A DNA stretch of 36,531 nt from Flavobacteriales bacterium (lineage in GTDB: Bacteria > Bacteroidota > Bacteroidia > Flavobacteriales_F > PHOS-HE28). This document shows positions 24,792-33,596 of this stretch, piece by piece. The stretch spans positions 1-36,531 of the forward strand of contig JAEUSY010000055.1 of assembly GCA_016788295.1 (NCBI GenBank), in the 5' to 3' direction. The position numbers were made by a program, and so were the translations under genes. Within the stretch, counting starts at the first letter, position 1. Each line of letters opens with the position of its first letter. Below the pieces are notes generated by a model, which was not told the DNA's origin, made no database searches, and worked only from the letters and a program-made list of their open reading frames with translations.

Positions 24792-25220
24792 TCAGTGCGT
24801 GTGTGCGTGGCAGGTCTCGGTGCAGGCGTGGCCCTTCTCGCCGCAAGCGTAGGCGTGCGCACCATCCTTGCAGGCTTCGGTGCAGGCGTGCTCCTTCATG
24901 GCAGCGTGCTCGTGACCGTGCGTGGCGGCCTCGGCCTTGGCGCCATCGCCGTGGCAGCTCTTGGCAGCGTTTGCCTTACCGGAGCAGCAACCGGCCTTGG
25001 CCTCACCCGCGGTAGCAGTGGTGGCAGGTGCATCGGTCGTAGCTGCAGCCTTGGCGTCGGCCTTACCCGCACAGCAGGACTTTCCGGCCTTGGCATCCTT
25101 TGAGCAGGAGGTCTTTTCGACCTTGGCGGCCTTCTCCTTATCGGGGGTTGCGGTGGTGGTCTGTGCGCTCACGGCACCCATGATGCCAGCGAATGCGAAG
25201 AGAACGAGGAACTTCTTCAT
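24792..25220 (-). CDS. Small secreted Cys/His-rich, probably metal-binding protein
   Basis: A 142-residue protein with a clear signal peptide (MKKFLVLFAFAGIMGAVSAQ). After it come 11 cysteines and 10 histidines: first a Lys/Ala/Thr-rich part with TSC, SCC, GCC and SC, then a His-Cys part (HGHEH, EHACTEAC, HAYACGEKGHACTETC, HAHTH). CC pairs and Hx-C spacing are typical of metal-sequestering proteins; no enzymatic motif is seen. I do not recognise a named family. It lies downstream of the CusA/CusB genes on the same strand, separated by 126 bases with a possible promoter, and upstream of a His-tailed SlyD. A periplasmic metal buffer is the likely role (inference). Start chosen for the signal peptide; the frame is open to 25295. 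Confidence 0.75.
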   Translation of the reverse strand: MKKFLVLFAFAGIMGAVSAQTTTATPDKEKAAKVEKTSCSKDAKAGKSCCAGKADAKAAATTDAPATTATAGEAKAGCCSGKANAAKSCHGDGAKAEAATHGHEHAAMKEHACTEACKDGAHAYACGEKGHACTETCHAHTH

Positions 25221-25264
25221 GTTATCGGGTCGGTGTTGTTCGGGACATCCTGTCAAATACCATG

Positions 25265-25272
25265 CAAAGGAA
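25265..25272 (-). promoter_or_regulatory. Candidate -7 element TTCCTTTG
   Basis: A one-base departure from TAnnTTTG, about 44 bases upstream of the Cys/His-rich gene start. It would allow independent expression of that gene from the efflux operon. Confidence 0.35.
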
Positions 25273-25346
25273 CACATACTTGGGTCCAAAGTCACCCCAG
25301 TTCATTGGGAATGCTTGGTTCCCAGAACGCAGGGTCGGGCAGGTGC

Positions 25347-26498
25347 TCATTCCTCGCCACTGTTCTTCAGCGTTGAAAGCAGGCTGTACGCCCCTTTCAC
25401 CACCACTGGTCGTGCGCGAAGTTCCGCCTTCGGATCCACTAGTTCGAAGAAGCCGTACTCGTTGGCCCCGGTGGTCACGGGCACCATGGTGTAGCTGCCG
25501 TCCGCGTTGGCGGTGAACACGGCCTGTCCTTCGCCGCTGCGGACCACGGCTTCCTCGGGCACGCACCACACGGTATCCGTTTGGATCTCGAGCGTGGCGC
25601 TCATGGCCATGCCTGGCACCAGGTCCTTGTGGGTCTTGGTGAAGTGGCAGTGCACGATGGTGCTGCGGTCCGCATCGAGGCTGCGACCCACCAGGATTAC
25701 TTCCGCTTCGTACTCGTCATCGGGATGCGCCGTGGGCCGCGCATGCACCTCCTGGCCCACACGCACGTTCGGCAGGTCCTTTTCGAAGACGGTCAACGCA
25801 AGGTGGATGTCCTTCGGGTCCACCAGTTCGAAGAGGATGTCCGTGGGTTGCACGTAGCGCCCGATGTTCACGTTCACCTTCGCCACCCAGCCGTGGATCG
25901 GCGAGCGGAGGGCCACGGACCGCGAGATGCTCTCCGAGGTGAGCGCCGTCGGGTCCACACCGATGAGCCGAAGCTGTTCGGCGAGCGAGCGCAAGGTGAC
26001 CTTCTGTGTGTTGAGCTCCGCTGTGGCTTCCTGGAACACCTTGTCACTGGTGGTCTTGGAGGCGTTCAGGGCCTTCTGCCGTTCGAAGTCCTGGGTGAGC
26101 ATCCTCACCTTGCCCTCGGTCACCAGGTAGTCCTGTTGCAATTGGATGAAGCGCGGGTCCTCCATGATGGCGAGCGTCTGGCCTTTCTGGACCTCCATGC
26201 CGGGCAGCAGGTCCGTGGAGCGCAGGTAGCCGCCAAGCGGAGCACTGATGCTCACCAGGTTCTGTGGCGGTACGTCCACCACGCCCTGCACGGGCATGAG
26301 CACACCGAGTGAACGCCGTTCCGCATTTCCGGTGACGATACCGGCGTTCTTCAACTGGTCGGCGCTGAGGCTGACCGTTGTGGCCGATGCCGCGGGTGCC
26401 GGAGCATCCGCAGGTGTCTCGGCCGTGGTGCAGGATGCCAATGCGATCAGGATGGAGATGGTGCCGATCGATCGCACCTGTACCGTCGACCATGTCAT
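25347..26498 (-). CDS. CusB/HlyD-type efflux adaptor lipoprotein
   Basis: A 383-residue periplasmic adaptor that should link the metal pump to the outer-membrane channel. The N-terminus is a lipoprotein signal with lipobox LASC (Cys at 23), followed by a Thr/Ala/Pro-rich linker. The lipoyl-like halves are LPGMEVQKGQTLAIMEDP and PIHGWVAKVNVNIGRYVQPTD; an alpha-hairpin of about 60 residues lies between them, then a beta-barrel domain (IHLALTVFEKDLPNVRVGQEV) and a membrane-proximal end. The start at 26498 gives the lipobox at the right depth; an in-frame ATG at 26552 and others farther up are less likely. It begins 68 bases after the stop of the pump gene, in the same operon. Confidence 0.87.
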   Translation of the reverse strand: MTWSTVQVRSIGTISILIALASCTTAETPADAPAPAASATTVSLSADQLKNAGIVTGNAERRSLGVLMPVQGVVDVPPQNLVSISAPLGGYLRSTDLLPGMEVQKGQTLAIMEDPRFIQLQQDYLVTEGKVRMLTQDFERQKALNASKTTSDKVFQEATAELNTQKVTLRSLAEQLRLIGVDPTALTSESISRSVALRSPIHGWVAKVNVNIGRYVQPTDILFELVDPKDIHLALTVFEKDLPNVRVGQEVHARPTAHPDDEYEAEVILVGRSLDADRSTIVHCHFTKTHKDLVPGMAMSATLEIQTDTVWCVPEEAVVRSGEGQAVFTANADGSYTMVPVTTGANEYGFFELVDPKAELRARPVVVKGAYSLLSTLKNSGEE

Positions 26499-26566
26499 AC
26501 TGGCCTTGGGCCGGGAGGGTCGACTTACGCAATTTGAAATGTGTTGACGCATGATGCGTGGGGGGA

Positions 26567-29500
26567 TCATTGTTCGTTGAAGGCGTTGAGCTCGATGCTG
26601 GCGCGGCCGAGGGCCCGGAGCGCATCGAGGTATTCCATGGAAAGGGTGATGGACTGGCCGGTGAGCAGGCTCCATTCGAGCCGATCGATCTGGCCATTGA
26701 GGTAGGCTTCCTCCGCGGAGCGTCGCAACTGTTCGGCTTCCTGCATGGCCCCTTGTTCGAAGGCTTCCACGCGCGCCAGTTGGGCGGTGTAGCGCTGTTG
26801 TGCCTGTTGCAGTTGGGTGCGGATCTCCTGCGTCAGCGCCGCGGTCTCGTTGGTGGCGCGCTCCGTGTCGATGCGCGCGGCCTTATTCCGTGCTGACTGC
26901 GCGCCGAAGAAGAGCGGTACACCGATGCCGGCACGGACCATGGTGAAGCGGTCATCGCGGCCGTAGATCACCGACCCATCGGGGACGGACGGCGACTGGT
27001 ACAGCGTCATGGACGACACTCCGAGCGTGAGGTTGGGCAGCAGCGTGGAACGTTCCATGCGCCAGCGGGCATCGGCGGAAGCCACCTGCTCGTTCGCGGC
27101 GCGGATCACGGGGTGCAGCTGAACGGTCGAGTCAACGGGCATCATTGGAAGGATCTGCTTCAGCGGGATGGGCTGGGGTTCGAGGATCACCGGTGGGGCG
27201 TTCGGCGCGGTGGACAGGTTCACCAACTGGGCGAGGCGTGTGCGGGCCTGTTCCAGCTCGGCCTTCACCTGTTGTACGCGGGCACGCATCAGCATCGCCT
27301 GCGTGCGCGCGGTGGCGCGCTGCAGCACGTTGCTGGAGCCCAGGTCGAAACGCTGCTCCTCGCCGGTGACGGCCAGCGAGTAGATGCTGTCCGCCTCCTG
27401 AAGCAAGATCAGCTGTTCGCTGAGCACGAGTACCTCGTGGTAGCTCTGCTTCACCTGTGTGCGCACTTCGCGCTGGCGCAAGGCCTGTTCCCAGCGGACG
27501 CCGGCCGCGTTGTGCTTCAACATCTTCCGCCGTTGCGCATAGACCGTGGGAAAGGACAGGCTCTGCGAGAGGCTGATGCGGTCGTCGTTCGCGTTGGTGT
27601 TGACCTGTCCGTACTCGAAGTCAATGTTGGTCTGTGGCAGGTCCCATCCACTGCCGATGAGCGCTTCCTCCGCCTCGCTGCGCAATGCCGCGCCCTTCAG
27701 GTAGAGGTTGTTCCGCATGGCGCTGTCCACCGCTTGTTCCAAAGTGATCGGCAGCACGGTCGACTGTGCGCGCGTAGCGTAGGGTGTCCCGATCAGCGCG
27801 AGCAGGATCACGATCACAATGGGTTTTGGCCCATTCGTCCCGCCGTTCTTCGGAGTGCGGAACGCCAGCTTGTAGAGCGCAGGAAGCACGAAGAGCGTGA
27901 GCAGCGTGGCGGTGAGCAGGCCGCCGATGACCACCGTGGCCAGGGGGCGTTGCACTTCCGCTCCGGCGCCGTTGCTCAAGGCCATGGGCAGGAAGCCGAG
28001 CGAGGCCACGCTGGCGGTCATCAGCACCGGACGCAAGCGCGTCGCTGTGCCCTGCCGGATGCGTTCGGCCACGTCCTTCAACCCGTTCTTTGCCAGGTGC
28101 TCGAACTCGCTGATGAGCACGATGCCGTTGAGCACCGCCACACCGAACAAGGCGATGAAGCCCACCCCCGCCGAGATGCTGAAGGGCATGCCTCGTCCGG
28201 CCAGGGCGAAGACGCCCCCGATCGCGGAGAGCGGCACCGCGCTGAACACCAGCAGGCTCAGCTTCAGGGAGCCGAACGCGAAGTAGAGCAGCAGCAGGAT
28301 CAGCAGCAGGGCCAGCGGCACCACCACCACTAGGCGCTTCTTGGCTTCCACAAGGTTCTCGAAAGCGCCGCCGTACGTGGTGTAATAACCCACCGGCAGA
28401 TCCAACTGTGCATCCACCTTGCCCTGCAGTTCCTCCACGATGCTCTGCACATCACGACCGCGGACGTTGAAGCCCACGGTGATCCGGCGTTTCGCATCCT
28501 CGCGCTGCACTTGGTTGGGTCCATCTACGATGCGCACATCGGCGAGTATCGAGAGCGGTACGGGCTTGCCCATGGGCGTGGGCACCAGCAGGCGCTGCAC
28601 ATCGCTGAGGTCCGACCGGCTCTGGGATCGCGCGCGCACTACCACGTCGAAACGCCGTTCACCCTCGAAGACCTGACCCGCAACGCTTCCCGCGAAGGCC
28701 GTGCGCACCACGTCGTTCACGGCTTCCACATCCAAGCCATAGCGCGCTAATGCGGCCCGGTGATGGGTCACCACGATCTGCGGCAGGCCGCCCACGGTCT
28801 CCACGTAGAGGTCCTTCGCGCCCTCCACGCTGCTCACCAGCTCGCCCAGCTTGTGGGCGTAGGCGGCCAGCGTGTCGAGATCCTCGCCGTAGATCTTGCA
28901 CACCACGTCCTGGCGGGCACCGGTCATCAGTTCGTTGAAGCGCATCTGCACGGGGTATTGGAATCCGAAGGTGACACCGGGCAACACGCTCAGGGTGCTG
29001 CCCATCTTTTCGGCCAGTTCATCGAAGGTCTTCGCGCTTGTCCATTCCATCTTGGGTTTCAGGATCACCATCATGTCCGCCGCCTCGATGGGCATGGGGT
29101 CCGTGGGGATCTCGCCGCTGCCGATCTTGGCCACCACCTTCTCCACTTCGGGGTACTGGTCCTTGAGCATGCCGGCCGCCTTCTGGCAGGTCTCCACGGT
29201 ATTGGTGAGCGAACTGCCGGTGAGCAGGCGCGTGTCGATCGCGAAGTCGCCCTCCTCCAGTTCGGGGATGAACTCGCCGCCCATGGCCGCCATGATGCCA
29301 CCGGACACCACGAGCAGTACCACTGCGGCCACCACCAAGCGCATGGGATTCAGGATGGCCTTGTTCAGCCAGATGCGATAAAAGTTCCCGAGGCGTTCCA
29401 TCATGCGGTCGGTCCACGTCGCGGGCGGGTCCAGTTTCTTGCTCAGGAACAACGCGCTCATCATGGGCACGTAGGTCAGTGAGAGGATCGCGGCGCCCAG

Positions 29501-30958
29501 CACGGCGAAGGCCACCGTCTGTGCCATGGGCTTGAACATCTTGCCTTCAATGCCGGACAAGGACAGGATCGGCAGGTACACGATGAGGATGATGACCTGC
29601 CCGAACATCGCGGAGTTCATCATGCGGCTAGCGGATCCGCGCACCACATCATCCATGCGCCTCTGGTCCAGCCTGTCGCTTCCCAACCCGTGACCGTGTC
29701 CATGAAGCTTGTGCAGAACGGCCTCCACGATGATCACCGCGCCGTCCACGATCAGGCCGAAATCCAATGCGCCCAGGCTCATCAGGTTGCCGCTCACACC
29801 GAACATGTTCATCATTATCACCGCGAAGAGCATGGCCAGCGGGATCACCGAGGCCACCACCAAGCCCGCCCGCAGGTTGGCCAGGAAGAACACCAGGATC
29901 AACACCACGATCAGCGCACCTTCCATCAGGTTCGTCTCCACCGTGTGGATGGCGTTGTTCACCATCTTGGTGCGGTCCAGGAAAGGCTCGATGGTCACGC
30001 CTTCAGGCAATGACTTCTCGATCATGGCGATGCGCTCTTTCACATGCTCGATGACCGCACTGGAGTTCGCGCCCTTCAGCATCATCACCACGGCACCGGC
30101 CGCTTCGCCTTCGTCGTTGTAGGTCATGGCACCGTAGCGGGTCGCAGTGCCGAGGCGCACCTCGGCCACGTCATGCAACAGCACCGGTGAATGGTCGGGC
30201 AGCACCTTCACCTGGATGGTGCGGATGGCCTCCATGTCGGCGATGAGGCCTTCGGTGCGGATGAAGAGCATGGACGGTCCTGTTTCGATGTACGCCCCGC
30301 CGGTGTTGGCGTTGTTGCGGGACACGGCATCGAAGACATCCGCAATGGTGATGCCCATGGCACCCAGTCGTGCGGGGTCCACGGCGATCTCGTACTGCTT
30401 CAGTTTGCCGCCGAAGCTGCTCACGTCGGCCACGCCTTCCGTGCCGATGAGCTGTCGCCGCACGATCCAGTCCTGGATGGTACGCAGTTCCGAAGCGTCG
30501 AACCTGCCTTCGTAGCCGGGCTTGGGCTTCACCACGTACTGGAAGATCTCGCCCAGACCGCTCGAGACCGGGCCGAGCTCCGGTTTCCCAAGGCCTTCGG
30601 GGATGGTTAGCTGGGTGAGACGCTCAGTGACCTGTTGCCGTGCCCAGTAGATGTCGGTGGCGTCGTCGAACACGATGGTGACGAGCGAGAGCCCGAAACG
30701 GCTGAAGCTGCGCTGCTCGATGATGCCCGGCACGTTGCGCGTGGCCTGCTCGATGGGGAAGGTGATCAGGCGCTCGATGTCGCCGGCCCCCAGCGCGGGG
30801 CTCACGGTGATCACCTGCACCTGGTTGTTGGTGATATCGGGAACGGCGTCGATGGGCAATTGGGTGACGTTGTAAACACCCCAGCCGATCAAGCCCAGGA
30901 CAAGCAGCCCGATGATGAGCTTCTGCCTGATGGAGAATGCGATGATGCGGTCAAGCAT
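26567..30958 (-). CDS. CusA/CzcA heavy-metal RND pump fused to a TolC/CzcC-type outer-membrane channel
   Basis: A 1463-residue fusion. Residues 1 to about 1035 form an HME-type RND transporter: N-terminal span (about 10-30), DFGLIVDGAVIIVE in the fourth transmembrane region near 400, the following HGHGHG loop, and a large second periplasmic domain containing PVQMRFNELMTGARQDVV. After a short Lys/Gly/Asn/Pro linker a second hydrophobic segment, PIVIVILLALIGTPYATRAQ (ending near 1065), leads into a TolC-type domain (LEQAVDSAMRNNLYLKGAAL onward, with long heptad-rich helices) to the end. The combination exports divalent or monovalent metals from the cell. Cu/Ag versus Co/Zn/Cd specificity is not decided by the visible residues. 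Such fusions are known in Bacteroidota. It lies between a His-rich small protein and the adaptor. Confidence 0.9.
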   Translation of the reverse strand: MLDRIIAFSIRQKLIIGLLVLGLIGWGVYNVTQLPIDAVPDITNNQVQVITVSPALGAGDIERLITFPIEQATRNVPGIIEQRSFSRFGLSLVTIVFDDATDIYWARQQVTERLTQLTIPEGLGKPELGPVSSGLGEIFQYVVKPKPGYEGRFDASELRTIQDWIVRRQLIGTEGVADVSSFGGKLKQYEIAVDPARLGAMGITIADVFDAVSRNNANTGGAYIETGPSMLFIRTEGLIADMEAIRTIQVKVLPDHSPVLLHDVAEVRLGTATRYGAMTYNDEGEAAGAVVMMLKGANSSAVIEHVKERIAMIEKSLPEGVTIEPFLDRTKMVNNAIHTVETNLMEGALIVVLILVFFLANLRAGLVVASVIPLAMLFAVIMMNMFGVSGNLMSLGALDFGLIVDGAVIIVEAVLHKLHGHGHGLGSDRLDQRRMDDVVRGSASRMMNSAMFGQVIILIVYLPILSLSGIEGKMFKPMAQTVAFAVLGAAILSLTYVPMMSALFLSKKLDPPATWTDRMMERLGNFYRIWLNKAILNPMRLVVAAVVLLVVSGGIMAAMGGEFIPELEEGDFAIDTRLLTGSSLTNTVETCQKAAGMLKDQYPEVEKVVAKIGSGEIPTDPMPIEAADMMVILKPKMEWTSAKTFDELAEKMGSTLSVLPGVTFGFQYPVQMRFNELMTGARQDVVCKIYGEDLDTLAAYAHKLGELVSSVEGAKDLYVETVGGLPQIVVTHHRAALARYGLDVEAVNDVVRTAFAGSVAGQVFEGERRFDVVVRARSQSRSDLSDVQRLLVPTPMGKPVPLSILADVRIVDGPNQVQREDAKRRITVGFNVRGRDVQSIVEELQGKVDAQLDLPVGYYTTYGGAFENLVEAKKRLVVVVPLALLLILLLLYFAFGSLKLSLLVFSAVPLSAIGGVFALAGRGMPFSISAGVGFIALFGVAVLNGIVLISEFEHLAKNGLKDVAERIRQGTATRLRPVLMTASVASLGFLPMALSNGAGAEVQRPLATVVIGGLLTATLLTLFVLPALYKLAFRTPKNGGTNGPKPIVIVILLALIGTPYATRAQSTVLPITLEQAVDSAMRNNLYLKGAALRSEAEEALIGSGWDLPQTNIDFEYGQVNTNANDDRISLSQSLSFPTVYAQRRKMLKHNAAGVRWEQALRQREVRTQVKQSYHEVLVLSEQLILLQEADSIYSLAVTGEEQRFDLGSSNVLQRATARTQAMLMRARVQQVKAELEQARTRLAQLVNLSTAPNAPPVILEPQPIPLKQILPMMPVDSTVQLHPVIRAANEQVASADARWRMERSTLLPNLTLGVSSMTLYQSPSVPDGSVIYGRDDRFTMVRAGIGVPLFFGAQSARNKAARIDTERATNETAALTQEIRTQLQQAQQRYTAQLARVEAFEQGAMQEAEQLRRSAEEAYLNGQIDRLEWSLLTGQSITLSMEYLDALRALGRASIELNAFNEQ

Positions 30959-31059
30959 GATGTTGATCTAGTGAACGGTACATGGAACGCCTAGGACCCG
31001 CTTATGGCAGACCCTTGGCTCGGCCGATCCCCAAGATCAATGTGGAACTCCGGCCCGGT

Positions 31060-31455
31060 TCAAGCCAAGGCTCGGGGCGGCTGCAACAGTGCTCGCCGAT
31101 GGCCCGCTAGTTCTCCTTCGTCAACCACTGCTCCCACAGGGCGATCGCCCAAAAGGGTGGGAAAGCTCACCGCAGGCGCGGGATCGCTGGTCCACACCTT
31201 ACACGCACAATGGTCAACGGTGGCACCGTGGTGATGGTGGTGGAATGGCAGGTTCTCGTGGCCTTCGTGATCAGCCTCTTCATGTCCACCATTGGCGTAA
31301 TGCTGTGCAATGAAGTCAGCGAATGATAGCGCACCATCCTGGGCGACATGCTCATGATAGTGTCCAATGAGCATGGGCAACTTCATCATCTCAGGACCCA
31401 GCATGTAAAGCTGGAGCCAGATGAGGAGTACTGTTCGTGCCAGTAACTTGAACAT
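31060..31455 (-). CDS. Small His-rich membrane-associated protein at the head of the metal-efflux operon
   Basis: A 131-residue protein: hydrophobic N-terminus (MFKLLARTVLLIWLQLYMLGPEMMKLPMLIGHYHEH), a segment SFADFIAQHYANGG, then a His-rich stretch (HEEADHEGHENLPFHHHHHG) and HCACK. Small proteins with a similar ITPEMMKLP-like start and SFxDFL-HYA segment precede CusA genes in other Bacteroidota as I recall; their function is unknown to me. Histidines and the DHCAC motif suggest periplasmic metal binding or sensing. Its start is six bases after a perfect -7 element, so it appears to be the first gene of the efflux operon; the pump starts 101 bases downstream. The frame upstream to 31599 lacks support. 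Confidence 0.75.
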   Translation of the reverse strand: MFKLLARTVLLIWLQLYMLGPEMMKLPMLIGHYHEHVAQDGALSFADFIAQHYANGGHEEADHEGHENLPFHHHHHGATVDHCACKVWTSDPAPAVSFPTLLGDRPVGAVVDEGELAGHRRALLQPPRALA

Positions 31456-31461
31456 GCGTTG

Positions 31462-31469
31462 CAAAGGTA
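31462..31469 (-). promoter_or_regulatory. -7 element TACCTTTG of the metal-efflux operon
   Basis: An exact TAnnTTTG match on the reverse strand, ending six bases before the ATG at 31455. A TTG lies 16 bases upstream of it (in GAATTGCATG), a little closer than the usual -33 spacing. The transcript would be nearly leaderless. No operator-like repeat is obvious. Confidence 0.55.
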
Positions 31470-31521
31470 GGCCGGGGCATTCATGCAATTCATGACGAAT
31501 GTTCGCTAATGAAATGACCAA

Positions 31522-31547
31522 CGCCCCTGGGATCGCTCCCAGAGGCG
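31522..31547. terminator. Terminator hairpin after the persulfide dioxygenase gene
   Basis: Arms CGCCCCTGGGA (31522-31532) and TCCCAGAGGCG (31537-31547) with one mismatch and a TCGC loop, 27 bases past the stop at 31574 on the reverse strand. The downstream sequence is moderately T-rich (TTGGTCATTTC). Confidence 0.65.
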
Positions 31548-31573
31548 CCGGCCGTTGCCCAACCTCCCTACGG

Positions 31574-32986
31574 TCAGAGCATCGTCGTGGGGCACACATA
31601 TTCCGTGCGCCTCACATCGGTATCCTTGATGGCGTTGAAGCCGCCTTCCACATCAACGAAATTCTCCCAGCCGCGCTGCTTCAGGATGGAGGCTGCGATC
31701 ATGCTGCGATAGCCACCGGCACAGTGCAGGATGAAGGGCTTGTCCTTCGGGAACTGTGCCAAGTGCTGGCTGATCTGGTTCAGCGGCACGTTGATGGCAT
31801 CCACCACATGCTCGCTATCGAACTCGCTCTTCTTGCGCACATCGATCACGATCGGCCCTGCCGTGTAGCGCTTGGCGAACTCGGCCGCATTGATACGGTC
31901 AACGGTATCCACTTCCTTGCCTGTGGCCTTCCATGCTTCGAAACCACCCTGCAGGAAACCGATGGTGTTGTCATAACCCACCCGGCTCAGGCGAATGATG
32001 CTCTCCTCTTCCCGGCCAGGCTCGGTCACTAAAAGAATGGCCTGCTTGATGTCTGGCACCATTTCGCCCACCCACATCGCGAAGTTGCTGTCCAGGCCGA
32101 TGTTCACACTGTTCGGAATGAAGCCTTTTGCAAAGACCTCAGCAGGACGGGTGTCCAACACCAGCGGAAGCTCTTCATTGGCCACCACTTCAAAGTCGGC
32201 CGCGTTCAGGGCGCGCATACCGCGGTCCATCACCCGGTCCAAGCTCTCGTAGCCTTGTATGTTCATCAGCACGTTCTTCGGGAAGTAGCCGGGAGGCGCG
32301 GTGAGTCCGGTGAGCAGTTCCTTCTTGAACTCCTCCTTCGTCATGTCCGGACGCAACGCGTAGTTGGTGCGCTTCTGGTTGCCCAAGGTATCCGTGGTCT
32401 CCTTGCTCATGTTCTTGCCGCAGGCACTGCCAGCACCATGGTTCGGATACACGATCAAGTCATCGCTCAGCGGCATGATCTTGTTGCGGAGCGAATCGAA
32501 CAGGTGCCCGGCCAGTTTGTCCTCGGTGAGGTCGGCGATCACATGCTGTGCCAGATCGGGGCGACCGACATCACCAATGAACAGGGTGTCGCCGGTAATG
32601 ATGCCGTGCTCCTTACCGTTCTCATCGATCACCAGGTAGGTGGTGCTTTCCATGGTATGGCCCGGTGTGTGGATCACCTTCACCTTGGCCTTGCCCACAT
32701 TGAAAAGCTCACCGTCCGTGGCCACATGGGCTTCGAAACCGGGTTTGGCCGTTGGGCCGTAAACGATGGTGGCGCCGGTCTTCGCGGCCAGGTCCAAGTG
32801 TCCGCTCACAAAGTCGGCATGGAAGTGCGTCTCGAACACGTACTTGATGGAAGCGCCGTCAGCAGTGGCCCTATCAATGTACGGCTGCACTTCGCGCAGG
32901 GGATCGAATATGGCCGCTTCGCCGTTGCTTTCCAGGTAGTAGGCAGCATGTGCGATGCACCCGGTGTAGATCTGTTGGATTTTCAT
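31574..32986 (-). CDS. Persulfide dioxygenase (metallo-beta-lactamase fold) with two rhodanese domains, CstB-like
   Basis: A 470-residue protein. The N-terminal metallo-beta-lactamase domain has THFHAD (H54, H56, D58), HTPGH (H106, H110), TGDTLF (D133) and NHGAGSACG (H183, C189), the pattern of mononuclear-iron persulfide dioxygenases. The first rhodanese domain (about 265-350) has no Cys at its active loop position (LLVTEPGREEES), so it is a structural pseudo-rhodanese. The second (about 370-465) has C422 in HCAGGYRS and should carry persulfide. This layout and the extra C189 match CstB of Staphylococcus aureus. The enzyme oxidises low-molecular-weight persulfides to sulfite and thiosulfate, detoxifying sulfide. 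A possible promoter GACCTTTG lies about 46 bases upstream. No sulfide sensor gene is adjacent. Confidence 0.9.
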   Translation of the reverse strand: MKIQQIYTGCIAHAAYYLESNGEAAIFDPLREVQPYIDRATADGASIKYVFETHFHADFVSGHLDLAAKTGATIVYGPTAKPGFEAHVATDGELFNVGKAKVKVIHTPGHTMESTTYLVIDENGKEHGIITGDTLFIGDVGRPDLAQHVIADLTEDKLAGHLFDSLRNKIMPLSDDLIVYPNHGAGSACGKNMSKETTDTLGNQKRTNYALRPDMTKEEFKKELLTGLTAPPGYFPKNVLMNIQGYESLDRVMDRGMRALNAADFEVVANEELPLVLDTRPAEVFAKGFIPNSVNIGLDSNFAMWVGEMVPDIKQAILLVTEPGREEESIIRLSRVGYDNTIGFLQGGFEAWKATGKEVDTVDRINAAEFAKRYTAGPIVIDVRKKSEFDSEHVVDAINVPLNQISQHLAQFPKDKPFILHCAGGYRSMIAASILKQRGWENFVDVEGGFNAIKDTDVRRTEYVCPTTML

Positions 32987-33031
32987 GGGTCAGTGAGTTT
33001 TCGGTCAGATGCCGCATACTGAACGGCTGAA

Positions 33032-33039
33032 CAAAGGTC
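33032..33039 (-). promoter_or_regulatory. Candidate -7 element GACCTTTG
   Basis: One base off TAnnTTTG, about 46 bases upstream of the persulfide dioxygenase ATG on the reverse strand. It lies within the 152-base spacer after queD (32987-33138), where I see nothing else of note. Confidence 0.4.
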
Positions 33040-33138
33040 CATCGTTCGACTACTTCCCACAGTGATCCATGTCACACGGAACCCACGTCCAACAAGGGTT
33101 GCAGCGCACCAAAAACCTGACGATCGTCATGTTCCGGA

Positions 33139-33594
33139 TCATCGGATCGCATCGTGTACGTTCCACTCGGCATAGCTGGTAGCGGTCTCGTGTAAACGTA
33201 CCGCCAACAACGAAACACCGGCAGGCAACTGTGTACCGATGCGCGCCACGATATCCAGCACCATGTTCTCGCAGGTGGGCTGCCATGGAACGAATAGGAC
33301 CTTTCCGAATGGACTGCCCAGCGTACCGATGGTTTCCCTGTGCTGCTCGGACAACAACAGGGCGTGATCATAACGATGGACCACTTCCTTGTTCACAATG
33401 GCCTTCAGATCGGCAAAGTCCATCACCATTCCGTTCTTTGGATGGCCCTGTTCTACGCGCGGTATACCGAGCAGGGTCACCTCCAACACATAGGAGTGGC
33501 CGTGGACCTGGGCGCAACCACCGTCGTGGGCATAGAGCGCGTGCGCCAGTTCGAAGGAGTAACGCTTGGTGATGCGGATGGGGTGAGCGCTCAT
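33139..33594 (-). CDS. queD: 6-pyruvoyl-tetrahydropterin synthase / 6-carboxytetrahydropterin synthase (QueD family)
   Basis: A 151-residue T-fold enzyme. Zinc ligands are H18 (FELAHAL) and H31/H33 (VHGHSY), with catalytic Cys27. VMDFADLK, RYDHALLL (Asp-His of the catalytic pair), PTCENMV and the Glu in LHETATSYAEW complete the pattern. QueD makes 6-carboxy-5,6,7,8-tetrahydropterin for queuosine; animal-type PTPS makes biopterin. The C-x3-HGH spacing (C27, H31, H33) is compatible with QueD. The ATG lies two bases after the tryptophanase stop, so both are translated from one message. No other queuosine gene is in the window. Confidence 0.85.
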   Translation of the reverse strand: MSAHPIRITKRYSFELAHALYAHDGGCAQVHGHSYVLEVTLLGIPRVEQGHPKNGMVMDFADLKAIVNKEVVHRYDHALLLSEQHRETIGTLGSPFGKVLFVPWQPTCENMVLDIVARIGTQLPAGVSLLAVRLHETATSYAEWNVHDAIR

Positions 33595-33596
33595 TT

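Noticed and set aside
27113..28333. 406-codon forward frame
   Set aside because: Antisense to the CusA-TolC fusion, His/Gln/Arg-rich composition without any recognisable fold.
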